DNA from: Marthasterias glacialis
Taxonomy: Eukaryota > Echinodermata > Asteroidea > Forcipulatida > Asteriidae
Reading direction: 5' to 3'
Length of the DNA: 64,000 bases
Assembly (NCBI GenBank): GCA_911728455.2
Contig: OU452227.1
Coordinates: 11,565,110-11,629,109, forward strand
This document shows positions 48,040 to 60,600 of this stretch, piece after piece. Every line of letters begins with the position of its first letter. Within the stretch, counting starts at the first letter, position 1. The notes below the pieces were generated by a model. The model made no database searches and was not told where the DNA came from. It saw only the letters and a list, made by a program, of their open reading frames with translations. A program made the translations under genes and the position numbers.

Positions 48040-51000
48040 GTCTCCTTTTTTGGCTCAACTGAGGAATTCTTAATCCTTATAGCTATACCAAAGCCAATAA
48101 TTTTCCATTTTGAGAACTATAAATGGATTTGTTGTTTCTGGCGCTGAGAAATCCCGGATTAAGGGGATGCCTTTTCATATTATTTTAACTTCTTTGCAAG
48201 GATCGGTCACATGGTTATCTTAATATATTGTCATGGCAACGGTGACTTAATAGGAAGTAAGTGTCATTTTGTCTTTTGATCTATTTTGTTGTCTTTTTTG
48301 CATCCAAGAAATCCCTATTCTTATTATTAACAAAAACCATAACCCTTCTTTTTCTGCCCTAAGCATTCCTAAATTATATTTTTTAAAGGTTAACTTGAGG
48401 AATTCTTAATCCTCATCATCAATGGCTGCCAGATTAGTGGCTCCAATTGTAGTGAGTTTCTAATCTGACCTATTGGTCTGATTGATGCTTTGATTGTCAT
48501 ATTTGAAAGTTTGTCCGCCATCTCATGGTAAAGGTCACATCCTCGTGGTGTCATGTGTTGATTATGGTGAAATAAAAATAATATTTGAAATTACTTTGGT
48601 AATGGTTTAACTCGTAGAGTAATAGAGATTTATACACTTGTGTGGACTGTAAATATTGTTGTCATTCGGTGTGTTGCTTCTGTTGTCCTGCCAGAGAAAC
48701 TCTTAATCCTCTTTATTGGCTACATGCCAGTCCCTCTTATTGTAAACCAAAGACTGTTTATAGAACACCCCCTCGCCCACACACACACTTTTCTCCCAGT
48801 GTAATAAATCAGTGCATGAACATGTAGGTCTATTAAAGTGGTGATCATTTTTCAAATGGAAAACTGACCTGTGGTAGGCCTAATTGTCTTATCATTGAGC
48901 AATAAACATGAGTGTTTATGTTGTAGAGGATAGTACACCTGTTGATTGAAAGCATTGTGTTTTTATTATAATTATTGATTTTGTGTAATTCTAATGGCTA
49001 TACCAGAAAAATTCTTAATCTTCATTTACTCTTTGTCTTATCTTTTGTTTCTGTTGGCCTTATTGAGGAATATCCTTAATCCTCAGTGTTGGTCAACACA
49101 TAATCTCCTCTTGATGGATCTGTTGTCTTGTTAAACTTTGAGGTATCCCTCTTCTATAGAAGTATTGAGTAACCCATTAACAATTAATTAAATTGTTAAT
49201 GTTAAAGTTAGTGTGGGGCCGAAGAGAGACAATCTCACTTGTGTTAATCATGGTTGATGAGTTGTAAGTTTTAACCTTTATACCATGTGTAGACCTATCT
49301 GAAGTCTTTCTGACTATTGGCTCATCTGAGGAATCCTTAATCCTCACATCTGCATGAAGGTTGATGATCACGACCCTAAAGCACATCCTGAGATCTTTAA
49401 TTTGATCCATCTTGATTTTGTTATTTAGTTAAGGCCATGTTTTACTTATCGTCATTGGTTATTATGGTAGGAATTGATAGTTGTCAGTGTAATAATAACC
49501 ATGGTAATAGTTTTCATCCCGGCTCTTTCTTTCTATTGGCTTATCTGAGGAATTCTCATGATCCTCATAATGGTTGGTCATCACCCTGTTATGGCTCTCC
49601 AATTGTCTGTGAATATTTGACAGTCTGCTCTGGATCTGAAGACAAGTCTACTGGTCATGTATTTTTCTTATTTAAGTGTCAATTAATTGTAATAATAACC
49701 ATTTTTGGGATGTAATGCTCTATTTATAGAGTCTATTTGTACAACTGTTATGCAAATGTTTTAAGATAATGGGACAAGTGAACATGTTGTGATAACACTT
49801 TAAGTATTTTTACTCTTTGTCTTATCTTTTATTTCCTGTTGGCCTTATTGAGGAATCCTTAATCCTCATTGTTTGTCAATACATAATCTCCTCTTGATGG
49901 ATCTGTTGTCATGTAAAACTCTGAGGTCTTCCGCATGTTTAATAAAAACATGTAAAGGCTGCTGTACTGAGTATCACATTAACAATTAATTAAATTGTTA
50001 ATGTTAAAGTTAGTATAGGGTTGTAGAGAGATAATCTCACATGCTTAATCATGAGTTGTAAGTTTTAACCTGTATATCATGTGTAGACCTATCTGATGTC
50101 TTTCTGACTATTGGCTCATCTATAAACTTGGTAATAGTTTTCATCCCAGCTCTTCCTTTCTATTGGCTTATCTGAGGAATTCTCATGATCCTCATTATGG
50201 TTGGCCAATACCCTGTGATGACTCTTCAATTTTTCTGGGAACATTTGACAGTCTGCTCTGGATCTAAATAGTACTTGTCATGTATTTTCTTAATTAACTG
50301 CAAATTAATTGTAATGATTATTATTGTTTGGATGTAATGCTCTATTTATAGAGTCTAATCATGCAACTGTTATGCAATTGTTTTAAGATGATGGGACAAG
50401 TGAACATGTTGTGATAACACTTTAAGTATTTTTAATCTTTGTCTTATCTTTATTTCTGTTGGCCTTATTGAGGAAACCTTAATCCTCATTGTTGGTCAAT
50501 ACATAATCTCCTCTTGATGGATCTGTTGTCATGTTAAACTTTGAGGTATCCCTCTTCTATAGAAATTGCGTTTACTAAAACAGGTAAAGGCTGCTGTATT
50601 GAGTATCACATTAACAATTAATTAAATTGTTAATGTTAAAGTTAGTATAGGGTTGTAGAGAGATAATCTCACATGCTTAATCATGAGTTGTAAGTTTTAA
50701 ATGGATATCATGTGTAGACCCATCTGATGTCTTTCTGACTATTGGCTCATCTATAAACTTGGTAATAGTTTTCATCCCAGCTCTTCCTTTCTTTTGGCTT
50801 ATCTGAGGAATTCTCATGATCCTCATAATGGTTGGCCAATACCCTGTAATGACTCTCCAGTTTTCTGTGAATATTTGACAGTCTTCTCTGGATCAAAAGA
50901 CGTGGCTGCTTGTCAAGTATTTTTCTTAATTAAAATTAATTGTAATGATAGTTATTGTTGTGATTTAATGCTCTCTTTATAGAGTCTATAAAGTGAACAT

Positions 51001-53310
51001 GTTGTGATAACACTTTAAGTATTTTTACTCTTTGTCTTATCTTTTATTTCTGTTGGCCTTATTGAGGAATCCTTAATCCTCATTAACGGTCATTATATAT
51101 TCCCTTCTTGATGAATCTGTTGTCATGTTAAACTTTGAGGTCTCGCTCACAGAAGATATGTTTACTAAAAACAGGTAAAGGCTTGGCTAATCTTAACTTG
51201 GTAATAGTTTTCATCTCGGCTCTGCCTTTCTATTGGCTTATCTGAGGAATTCTCATGATCCTCATAATGGTTGGCCAATACCCTGTAATGACTTTCCAAT
51301 TTCTGTGAATATTTGACAGTCTACTCTGGATCTAAATAAAAGTCTACTTGTCATGTATTTTCTTAATTAAATGCAAATTAATTGTAATGATTATTATTGT
51401 TCGGATGTAATGCTCTATTTATAGAGTCTAATCATGCAACTGTTATGCAATTGTTTTAAGATGATGGGACAAGTGAACATGTTGTGATAACACTTTAAGT
51501 ATTTTTACTCTTTGTCTTATCTTTATTTCTGTTGGCCTTATTGAGGAAACCTTAATCCTCATTGTTGGTCAATACATAATCTCCTCTTGATGGATCTGTT
51601 GTCATGTTAAACTCTGAGGTCTTCCTCACAGAAGGTATGTTTAATAGAAACATGTAAAGGCTGCTGTACTTAGTATCACATTAACAGTTAATGTTAATGT
51701 TAAAGTTAGTATAGGGTTGTAGAGAGATAATCTCACATGCTTAATCATGAGTTGTAAGTTTTAACCTGTATATCATGTGTAAACCCATCTGATGTCTTTC
51801 TGACTATTGGCTCATCTATAAACTTGGTAATAGTTTTCATGCCAGCTCTTCCTTTCTTTTGACTTATCTGAGGAATTCTCATGATCCTCATAATGGTTGG
51901 CCAATACCCTGTAATGACTCTCCAATATTCTGTGAATATTTGACAGTCTTCTCTGGATCAAAAGACGTGGCTGCTTGTCATGTATTTTTCTTAGTTAACT
52001 GCAAATTAATTGTAATGACAGTTATTACTGTGATTTAATGCTCTCTTTATAGAGTCTATAAAGTGAACATGTTGTGATAATACTTTAAGTATTTTTACTC
52101 TTTGTCTTATCTTTTATTTCTGTTGGCCTCATTGAGGAATCCTTAATTCTCATTAACGGTCAATATATAATCTCTTCTTGATGAATCTGTTGTCATGTTA
52201 AACTTTGAGGTCTCTCTCACAGAAGATATGTTTACTAAAAACAGGTAAAGGCTTGGCTAATCTTAACTTGGTAATACTTTTCATCCCGGCTCTTCCTTTC
52301 TATTGGCTTATCTGAGGAATTCTCATGATCCTCTTAATGGTTAGCCAATACCCTGTAACGATTTTCCAATTTTCTGTGAATATTTGACAGTCTGCTCTGG
52401 ACCAAAAGACGTGGCTGCTTGTCATGTATTTTTCTTAATTAAGTGTCAATTAATTGTAATGATAGTTATTGATGTGAAGTAATGTTCTATTTATAGAGTC
52501 TAATCATGCAACTGTTATGCAAATAAGATGATGGGGCAAGTGAACATTACTCTTTGTTGTTGGTCAACACATAATCTCCATTTGATGGATCTGTTGTCAT
52601 GTTAAACTTTGAGGTCTGCCCCTTCTATAGGATTTATCCTCGGTGTTGTTGGTAGATTACCTTCGTGATGGTTAAATTTATAAATATATCAGTTATCATT
52701 CAAAGTTCAGTTGAAGAGATGGTTGAGTAAGTCAACATGTTTTTGTCTTGTGTTTTCTGTTGCCTTCTTTTGAGGAATTCTTAGTCATCAATGTTGGTCT
52801 ATGCCTATTTTCCATATCCTCTGCTGAGAAGTTCTTCAAAAGGTAAGGCTACTTTTAGTACCATATTATTACAATTCACCAATAATCAAGTTATTAATTG
52901 ATGGTGGTTCGACATGGTGGTAAGTAACATAATGTAGTAGTTGAGATACAGCAGGTTGGTAAACATACTGTAACCATGGAGCTACTTTTGTGGCCAATTT
53001 CATTCTCTGTGTCTTATCTTTGTGGCTCACATAAGCACTTCTTAAATTCTCAATGTTGGCAAAAATCCCATCTCAAGAGCTAAGTAAACTGTTGTTGAAC
53101 GTTTAACTTCTTTGCATCATAAGGTAAGGTACCTTTTTTTTATTGAATTGATAGTTGTCGGTGTATTAGTAACTATACTTGGTAATAGTTTTCATCCAGG
53201 CTTTTCCTTTCTATTGGCTTATTTTGTGGAAATCTTAGTCTTCTGTGTTAGCCGATATCGTAAAGTTCTTACTTCCTCAAAAGGTAAGGCCACTACAGAA
53301 ATGGAGTAAA
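48040..53310. repeat. Large tandem array built on a recurrent hairpin; possible non-coding RNA locus
   Basis: A motif (TTGGC(T/C)...TGAGGAATTCTTAATCCTCA...(G/A)GCCAA) recurs near 48,055, 48,395, 49,053, 49,318, 49,534, 49,838, 50,161, 50,457, 50,794, 51,053, 51,231, 51,532, 51,857, 52,122, 52,301, 52,765 and 53,205, plus weaker copies near 48,690 and 49,000. The best copies form an outer stem TATTGGC/GCCAATA and an inner stem TGAGGA/TCCTCA. From 49.5 to 52.5 kb these sit in longer tandem units of about 630 and 440 bp. Those units also contain CATTAACAATT/AATTGTTAATG and CTCTAT/ATAGAG hairpins. No open frame is conserved across copies. I do not recognise a known family. Strand of any transcript is unknown; the splice-like signals favour the + strand. 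Confidence 0.85.
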
Positions 53311-53319
53311 AATCACTGT

Positions 53320-56300
53320 AAGTATTTTAAAAGTATGATTTGTGAGTGAATGTTTAAAATGATAGAGTAATTGATGAATGAAAGTGATGATAGGGGACTT
53401 AAGGAACTCTTATTAAGTTAAAAACTAGTGAATAGTAAATAAATATAGTTTAACAAATTAAACAAAATCTCTTAACAATCATCAAACATAAAACAACTTG
53501 CACAAAAACACTGCAGTCATTACAAATAAACAGAACATTAAAAGCACCACTTCTTATAGAGACTGAGAAAACTTCTTAAAGTCATCTTTGCTGCTTTTCA
53601 AATCAGCAGTGCCTGTTGCCGCCAAGGGAAATATTAACTAACGGTGAATCAAAGTGCAAATCAGCAAGGACTATTGTGGATTCTTTCTTCTTTACTCGAC
53701 AGTGTCTTCAACATTAGCCATGCCAAGCCCATCAAAGACTTTAAGTTCAAGATATTTTCTTAGAAATTGAAAATCTATGAAGCCACTTCCCTCTTCAATC
53801 AGAAACCATTGGAGGACTTGTATGGAAGATTAACTGAGTGGAAAATCTATCTTCAAAGGAAACCTATCCCATTTGCACAGGATCTTCCATGACAGAATTT
53901 TGAACTGTTTCGCATCATCAAACTTAACCATCAGGGGGATATGACCTAACATCATAGCTTTGGAAATTGCCACATGAATGACTTGCCAAATGGAAAATTG
54001 TGAACAGGTGTGTCAGCTTGATTTGTGTGATAGTGCTTCTGGACATTAGTTTTATTGAAAATTGTCAGATTTGATTTAAGACGGGTGTTTTCAATGTATA
54101 AAGTACTTGGTGCATGTACCATTTGTGAAAATAATATTTGTGTATATTTTTAATTCTCAAGGGAACTTAAGATAACACAATAACAAGAATGGAAAGAAAC
54201 AACAAGCAATCAGCTAAGTTAACCTGATCCATTCGCAATTGATTTGAACTTTGATCAGATGGGATCTTTTAGAAAATCTACTACAACATCTTCCAAGAAA
54301 AAAAGACAACAACATCATCTTCAAGAGAATCTAATGTACTTCAATGTATTCCAAGAAATACGACAGCTTCATCAGCGTTACTTGTATCCATCCTCATCAA
54401 ATGACTGACAAGTTCACAGGATTTAAGAAAATCTACAAGATCTTAAGGCTTAAACTTCAGACAACTTTATCAGCACTTAATGAGGTGACAGTTGAAAAAC
54501 CAAGCTCAGTAGCCTTAATTACTACTTCTTCATCTTACAGAGCGAGAAGACACAAGTGAAACACACCCTAAAACACACAAAGACAACTCCATCAAACATG
54601 TTATCACCTGATCACATCCAACAGCATAATACTTGATACAAAAATAAATAAATAAATAAATAAAATAAAACAATATAAGGTTTATTAAGTAGATGCTATC
54701 AATGATGAGTGGAGATGTGTGAGTATGAAAGTGAATCTGACTGCTTGATGTTTTGTGTTTTGTGTGATTTCTCTTTAAAATAACTGATGCCTCAGGTAAG
54801 TTTGAACACTGTAAATAAACACCAGCAGCAGAAACAACAACAGCCAAGGAGCCATAAGATGGCTAAACGTATTATGAGCTGTACTTTTGTAAGATATAAA
54901 TCAAAGTAATTTTGATGTTGCTTTAAAAAGTGTGGGAAAGGTAATAGGTATACACCCTTAAAATATAATCAGAAAATTTAAACAATGAATGCGAGATGTG
55001 TTTATTGATGGAAGAGAAAGAAACCGATTGCGAGATGTTACTAAAATAAAGTTAAACACTTATTTTGTTTGAATAAATAATTAAAAACATCTTCCTCACT
55101 CAAGCAAACACACCTCAATAATACAAAAATAAATCAGACACAAAATTCAATATTCCACAAGCATCAAACAAGTTATCTTTATGTGACGAACACTGAACAG
55201 CAACAAGTAAATACAGCCTATTGAATAAACATTGACAAACTGGAGAACAGCAAGTGAGACTAATCCTTTGGATGAAAAGAGTTAATTAACTGGAGAACAG
55301 CAAGTGACATTTGACATTCTGGATTAACAATGATGAACAATGTAAAGCTATAGCCGTGTCTACTTCAGCTCCATCAGGAGCGCATTGAAAAAGCAAGCAT
55401 CAACGATCAACTGTAACTTCAAACCAGCTTCATCGGATGCACAAGGAAGAGTGACACGGAATGCCAAATTCTTTGGAACAAGTTAATCTACACGTCTACA
55501 ATATTCAGAATTGTTTGAAACAACTACAGAATTGAGTTCTCTATGTCCAAGAACAATGACTACTGATTCGTGACTCTAAAGACTTTTAGATACATTAGTT
55601 TCATAATTGAGTATTAGTGATCTGATAATTATAGTAGTTCTTTGCCCTTCACTATGATGTACAAATATCAGTACTTTAGCCTTTAACATTGTATTAAAAT
55701 AATAAATCTGTATGAATGTATGGAAATATGTACAAGTTAACATTTTGGTCAACTTATTGAAATATTGAAAAACACTTTCAAAGCAAAATACTTTCAGGGG
55801 ACAATAAAACAAAGGGGGCGTTTACTGGGATGGGCTGATGAAGGACTCAGAACCCTTACCCCCCTCTTGCCCCCCCCCCAAAAAAAAATGAGATTAAAAA
55901 ACGAACAAATGAATAGTTTGATATGCTAAACAACCCCCAAATTAGGTCTTTGCCCAGCAGGATCAGTATCAAAAGTCAACATGAACTGAACGCATAACCG
56001 CTTCATGAAAAACTTTGAGGCATGGCATTTGTTTTCATCAAAGAGGAGGAACATTTAACCTCAAGTGTATCAAGAGTTGTGCCAGCATGACACCATTACA
56101 GTGGAAACCAAGAGTGGAAGATACAACACTGGATTAACAATAATGAAGTGGACAAACAAATCAGGATCAGTGTCAAAGAAGAACATTAGCCGACATGTGT
56201 CATTGGAGCAAGAAAGAACAGCTATTTGTTTTATCACAGGACAGAGCAGTACGGCACACATTAACAACAAAATGCAACATTCATAAACAATGGACACTCA

Positions 56301-56760
56301 GTCAAACAAAACAAAACAAAACAAAACAAAACAAAACAAAATATGTAAACATCATTAAATAAAACATGAAATAAAAAATAATTTATTTAAAATAAGTTGT
56401 TGTTTAGTCAATGATGAAGAAGCAATAATGAAAGATGGTGGATGAGTGAAGAGATGGACACAGTGTGGGAGTAGGCCTATTTTAAATAAAATATATTACA
56501 GGGTTATATACTTAAATAAACTTTTTGAAGACAAAGTTTTCAAATAAAAAAATTAGGGCCTTTAAGGGGTTTGCTTTAAGTACTGTTGTTCAAGTACAGT
56601 GGAATGTAATAGAAACAAAAAGAAGAAGTGTACCTTTGGAGTATACAGGTAAAGTAGGCAAGGAGTCAAGCTTTGGCACCAATGTCTTTCTCAATTTGAC
56701 AGAACTTGGCAAATGAATCTTCCAAGGTCATTTCTACTTTCCAAGACTACTTTCCCATTT
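53320..56760. other. Region without recognisable gene
   Basis: Many A-rich, CA-rich stretches resembling spliced-transcript sequence, but no conserved protein. Simple repeats: AAAT at about 54,642-54,668 and AAAAC at about 56,306-56,341. Short open frames (54,344-54,559 plus; 55,576-55,812 minus; 56,065-56,297 both strands) show no domain. It could hold the downstream exons of a non-coding transcript from the 48-53 kb array, but nothing proves this. Confidence 0.4.
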
Positions 56761-56789
56761 TCCAGTGTTTTTACAAGTGTTTGACCATG

Positions 56790-57190
56790 GGTCGGTCTTC
56801 CCACTTTCTTCTCTTTGAACTGATGGGTCAGCCCTCCTACTTTGTTTTCTTTAAACTAATGGGTCACCCATCCCAGTTTCTTCTCTTCAAACTAACGGGT
56901 CACCCCTCCCATTTTCTTCTCTTTAAACTAATGGGTCACCCTCCCACTTTCTTCTCTTTAAACTAATGGGTCGTCCCTCCCACTCTCTTCTCTTTAAACT
57001 ATTGGATCAGCCTCCCACTTCTTTCTCTTTAAATAAACGGTTGACTCCTCCCACTTTAATCTCTTTAAATAAACAGTTGACTCCTCCCACTTTCTTCTCT
57101 TTAAACTATTGGGTCACCCTCCCACTTTCTTCTCTGTATACTAATGGGTTGTCCTTCCCACTTTCTTCTCTTTCAACTGGTTCATCATCC
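56790..57190. repeat. 36-bp minisatellite, about 11 copies
   Basis: The unit is TTTCTTCTCTTTAAACTAAT then GGGTCACCCCTCCCAC, with period 35-36 bp and variants (GGTTGACTCC, GGATCAGCC). Two plus-strand open frames (56,706-56,966 and 56,966-57,262) repeat FLLFKLxGHPSH-type residues and come only from this array. Confidence 0.92.
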
Positions 57191-57199
57191 CTTCCGTTC

Positions 57200-60100
57200 T
57201 ACACAGTTGCTGTATATGGAACTGGTTTCTGTTTCAGCTCTATCATCTCCGGTGTTAACTAGTGATTTTTGTTCGACTTCTTGAGTTCTTAACAATTTAC
57301 TTAAAATAAATCTGTGTAAAACAATGGGTGGTTGATTAGGAGTGAGTGTGACTGGAAAAGTAAGATGAATGAATGTGAAGAGGTAATTTGAGATTAACAA
57401 CTTTTTAAATAAAATTGATAAGCTTATAATTATTAAAGACAACAATCACATGCAAAAAAACACAAACAACACTGCAAAAATACATTCAGACCAACAGACA
57501 CTAAATATTCATCTGTTAAAAAACCCCAAACAAAAAAACAAGAGATTTAAGTCACTCATCAGTGAAACAAGACTGCTACTGAAGCCTAGGATTATGAACA
57601 AAGATTGACTACAGACTGAGCTTTTTTCAAGGAAACCAGACCACGGATCTTAAGCCCACCTAAAGCTCATCTCCTATGAAGACAACAAGATTAAAATGAC
57701 TTCAAACCAAAAAGGATGAAAATCTTCAGTTATTTCAAGATGAGAAACATAAGGATCTTTATTTATAAACACAGCAAATTCATCGACCTGCAACAATCTT
57801 CACGGATAACTATGTAACACTCGGTAACCATGGAGAACAAAGCAGCAGATCCTTCAAGATAGACACATTGCCTTCAGCCTACCGCTCAAGATCAAGATGT
57901 GCAATGTGCACAGCAAAGAATTCCACACAAGGATTAAGAAAGTCAAGGAACTTTCAATGGTCATTAAATTGGAGTATGGATCAAGAGTATGCAACAGGAT
58001 GAAAAAATCTTCCTTTTTTCATGTATGAGAAACAGCAATCATGCAAAACATCATTGAACTACACAGCGAGACCAGCAAGCCCATTATCACCATGTATACT
58101 ACACAGTGAAATAATATTCTTTCGATTGTCATGGAAATAACAAGCAACCAATCCTTAGAGAGGACACAAAAGGGTTTCAAGATATTAGTGCTCAACATCA
58201 AGATTTACATCTGAGAATGTACTGACTGTATGTAAAAGAATGTACTTACAGAATCACAGGTGGATTGAAGAAAACATTACCAAAATCTGATTACTACTTT
58301 TGGGTGTTGTTTACAATAAATTTCTAATTTACACTTGGTTAATATTTTGAAATGTAAAAACGAAGATGGTGTTACTGCATAAAGCGGTGTTTTTTTCTCC
58401 ATTCAAGTTTGTATGGTCAGGTGATACTGTGATTTCCATTGACAATTATGCATATTATGCGAAAGCTTTCCATCTACTCAGATTGGATAGCGCCCTCTGT
58501 AGGCACAAACTTTTTGCTTTTGTTGAGGGCAAAAAGGGGTAGTCAATAAAGAACTTCAATCCAGCTTGTACATTTATTTAAGGCAGTAAAAATGAAAGTG
58601 ATGACCCAAATCAAAATTAAATTGACAGAGTGTGAAATTTAACAAAATCAAATAGAAACAATATTGGAAACTACAAAAGTATAATTAAATGAAGTCTACC
58701 ACCACCCAAGTTGCTGAGGATAAAATGAAGAAGAACCATCACAAGCAACTACTATAAGGTAATTAAATTGTTTTCCATTTTGGAAATACCATTGTATTTC
58801 AGTCACTTTCTTGCAATTGATATGAATTTGCAGTAAATGAATTTCGTTCAAGACTCTATTAGGCCTACTTCTCTAATGTAGGCCTAAATGTAACCTTAAT
58901 TTGGCTGTTAACCAGAACTATTTGTTTTAAGCTAATAATAAATAGTTCTATTAATTTTTACCTCAAAATCAAAAAATCTTGTTTTTGTTTTACCTCCTTT
59001 TTGTAATTGTTTCAAGTTAACACTGACTTCCTTCATGCAGGCCTACATGTTAATTCGCTTATAATCCTAGCCTAATAACAGAATAGGCTTAAAATAAGAT
59101 TATTTTGCCATAGATGACAAGTCTAAAACCGACTGCTTTTCTTCTAATTTATATACATTTGAAGTAAGTACAGTTTTTTACAATTCTGTGAGTTCCTTGA
59201 AGTAGGCCTACCTGTAACTTAGCTTTTATCAGAATTGAAAAAGTTTAGGCCTAAAACCAAAATAATTTTCAGGTAATTTATATGAATTTGAAGAAATTAC
59301 AATTTGTCAGAATTTCATGACTTTTTTTAAATGTAGGCCTACATTATTATGCTACTTTGCTTTCAATCCTTTATTGTTGATTGATGTAGGAATTTGTAGT
59401 TATGTCCTTCGTAAATGTCATGACTTTAGGCCTACGAGTACATGTAACATCAACCAGAATGAAACAAAATAAAGAATTATGATTATTTTCTCACAGCTTA
59501 GTCTAACACAAAATCCTTTTTTATTGATTGGTATAGGAGTATGCAGTTATGTCTTTCCTTCAAAATTTTATGAAATCAGCAGAGATGTAGGCCTACATGT
59601 AACTTCATTTTGAACCAGGGCGAAACAAAATTTGGCCTAATTATGATTATCTCCTCACAGATGATTGGTCGAAAACAAAATCCTTTTTTATTGATTGGTA
59701 GGAACTTGCAGAACTTTATGCCTTTATTTCAAATATCATGAATTCAGCAATCATGTAGGCTTACATGTAACTTAGCTTTTTACCAGAATAACACAACTTC
59801 TTTGTAGGCCTAAATTTCCCTACAAATGATTGTTTGTGAGTTTGTATAGAATGCAATTACACCTACAAAAGGCTAAAGTACAATTTGGCCTGGCTATACA
59901 TGCTAGGCTTCCCTCTAAGATTTTTTTAGAATAGCCAAGAGTCCTTATTCATTTACCTATTTCGATTGTTTATTCAAGAACAATTGACCAATATTTAAAC
60001 AAAAATCAGGCTATCTAGTGGGTCTGTGTTCCTAGGTCTAACATATGTTATGTGGACAAGGTCTCATCTCATATTGTACAAGGTGCATTATAATGCAGAC

Positions 60101-60600
60101 TGATACCATGTATGTTGAACAATACCTGAAGATTTGAGTATGGATTGTTAGAAAATAGGCCTATTATAGTATTCTTAAGTACAAAAAGTAAAGTTGAGAC
60201 CAATACAAAGGCAAGGGTGTAGTGACCGCCCACCATCAATTGTTCTCAGTTTGTATTTTGAGACTCAGTTGGCAAATCGAGCGATAAATCAGGTGGAACT
60301 TAAAGGTCATCCATGCTGAAATTTAGCCATGTTGCTGACAAAAAAATCCCACAAATCACTACTTTTTTCTATAATATCAGCGATTTGTGAAGTTGGAAAC
60401 CCGGCAAACTGGCTTCCTTACCCCCCCCCCCCTCCGACAGGAAATGCCAGATGGCAAATTGGCTTACATACACACTCCCAAAGAAAATACCCTCAATTGC
60501 TATGCCCTTGCAATGGGATTGTCCTCACATTACATGTAGGCCTAGCGTAATTGCATTAGTAAGAAGCCCGGGAAGGGACGTGAGGTGAGAAAAAAGTACA
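57200..60600. other. Region without recognisable gene
   Basis: AT-rich and without conserved reading frames. The 58,800-59,900 part has frequent TAGGCCTAC words and several loosely similar stretches (CAAAATCCTTTTTTATTGAT TGGTA at about 59,510 and 59,680), suggesting old repeats. A poly-C run lies at about 60,420. Confidence 0.4.

Noticed and set aside
49600..50280. Possible C/D-box snoRNAs in the array (GTGATGA at 50,215; CTGA at 49,637)
   Set aside because: No single copy has both boxes intact with a terminal stem, so support is too weak for a feature.
48040..53310. CRISPR-like regularly spaced repeats
   Set aside because: The host is a eukaryote, spacing is hundreds of bases, and the spacers are themselves repeated.
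56706..57262. Two adjacent plus-strand frames repeating GHPSHFLLFKL-type residues
   Set aside because: They are a direct product of the 36-bp minisatellite; the frame breaks when unit length changes from 36 to 35.
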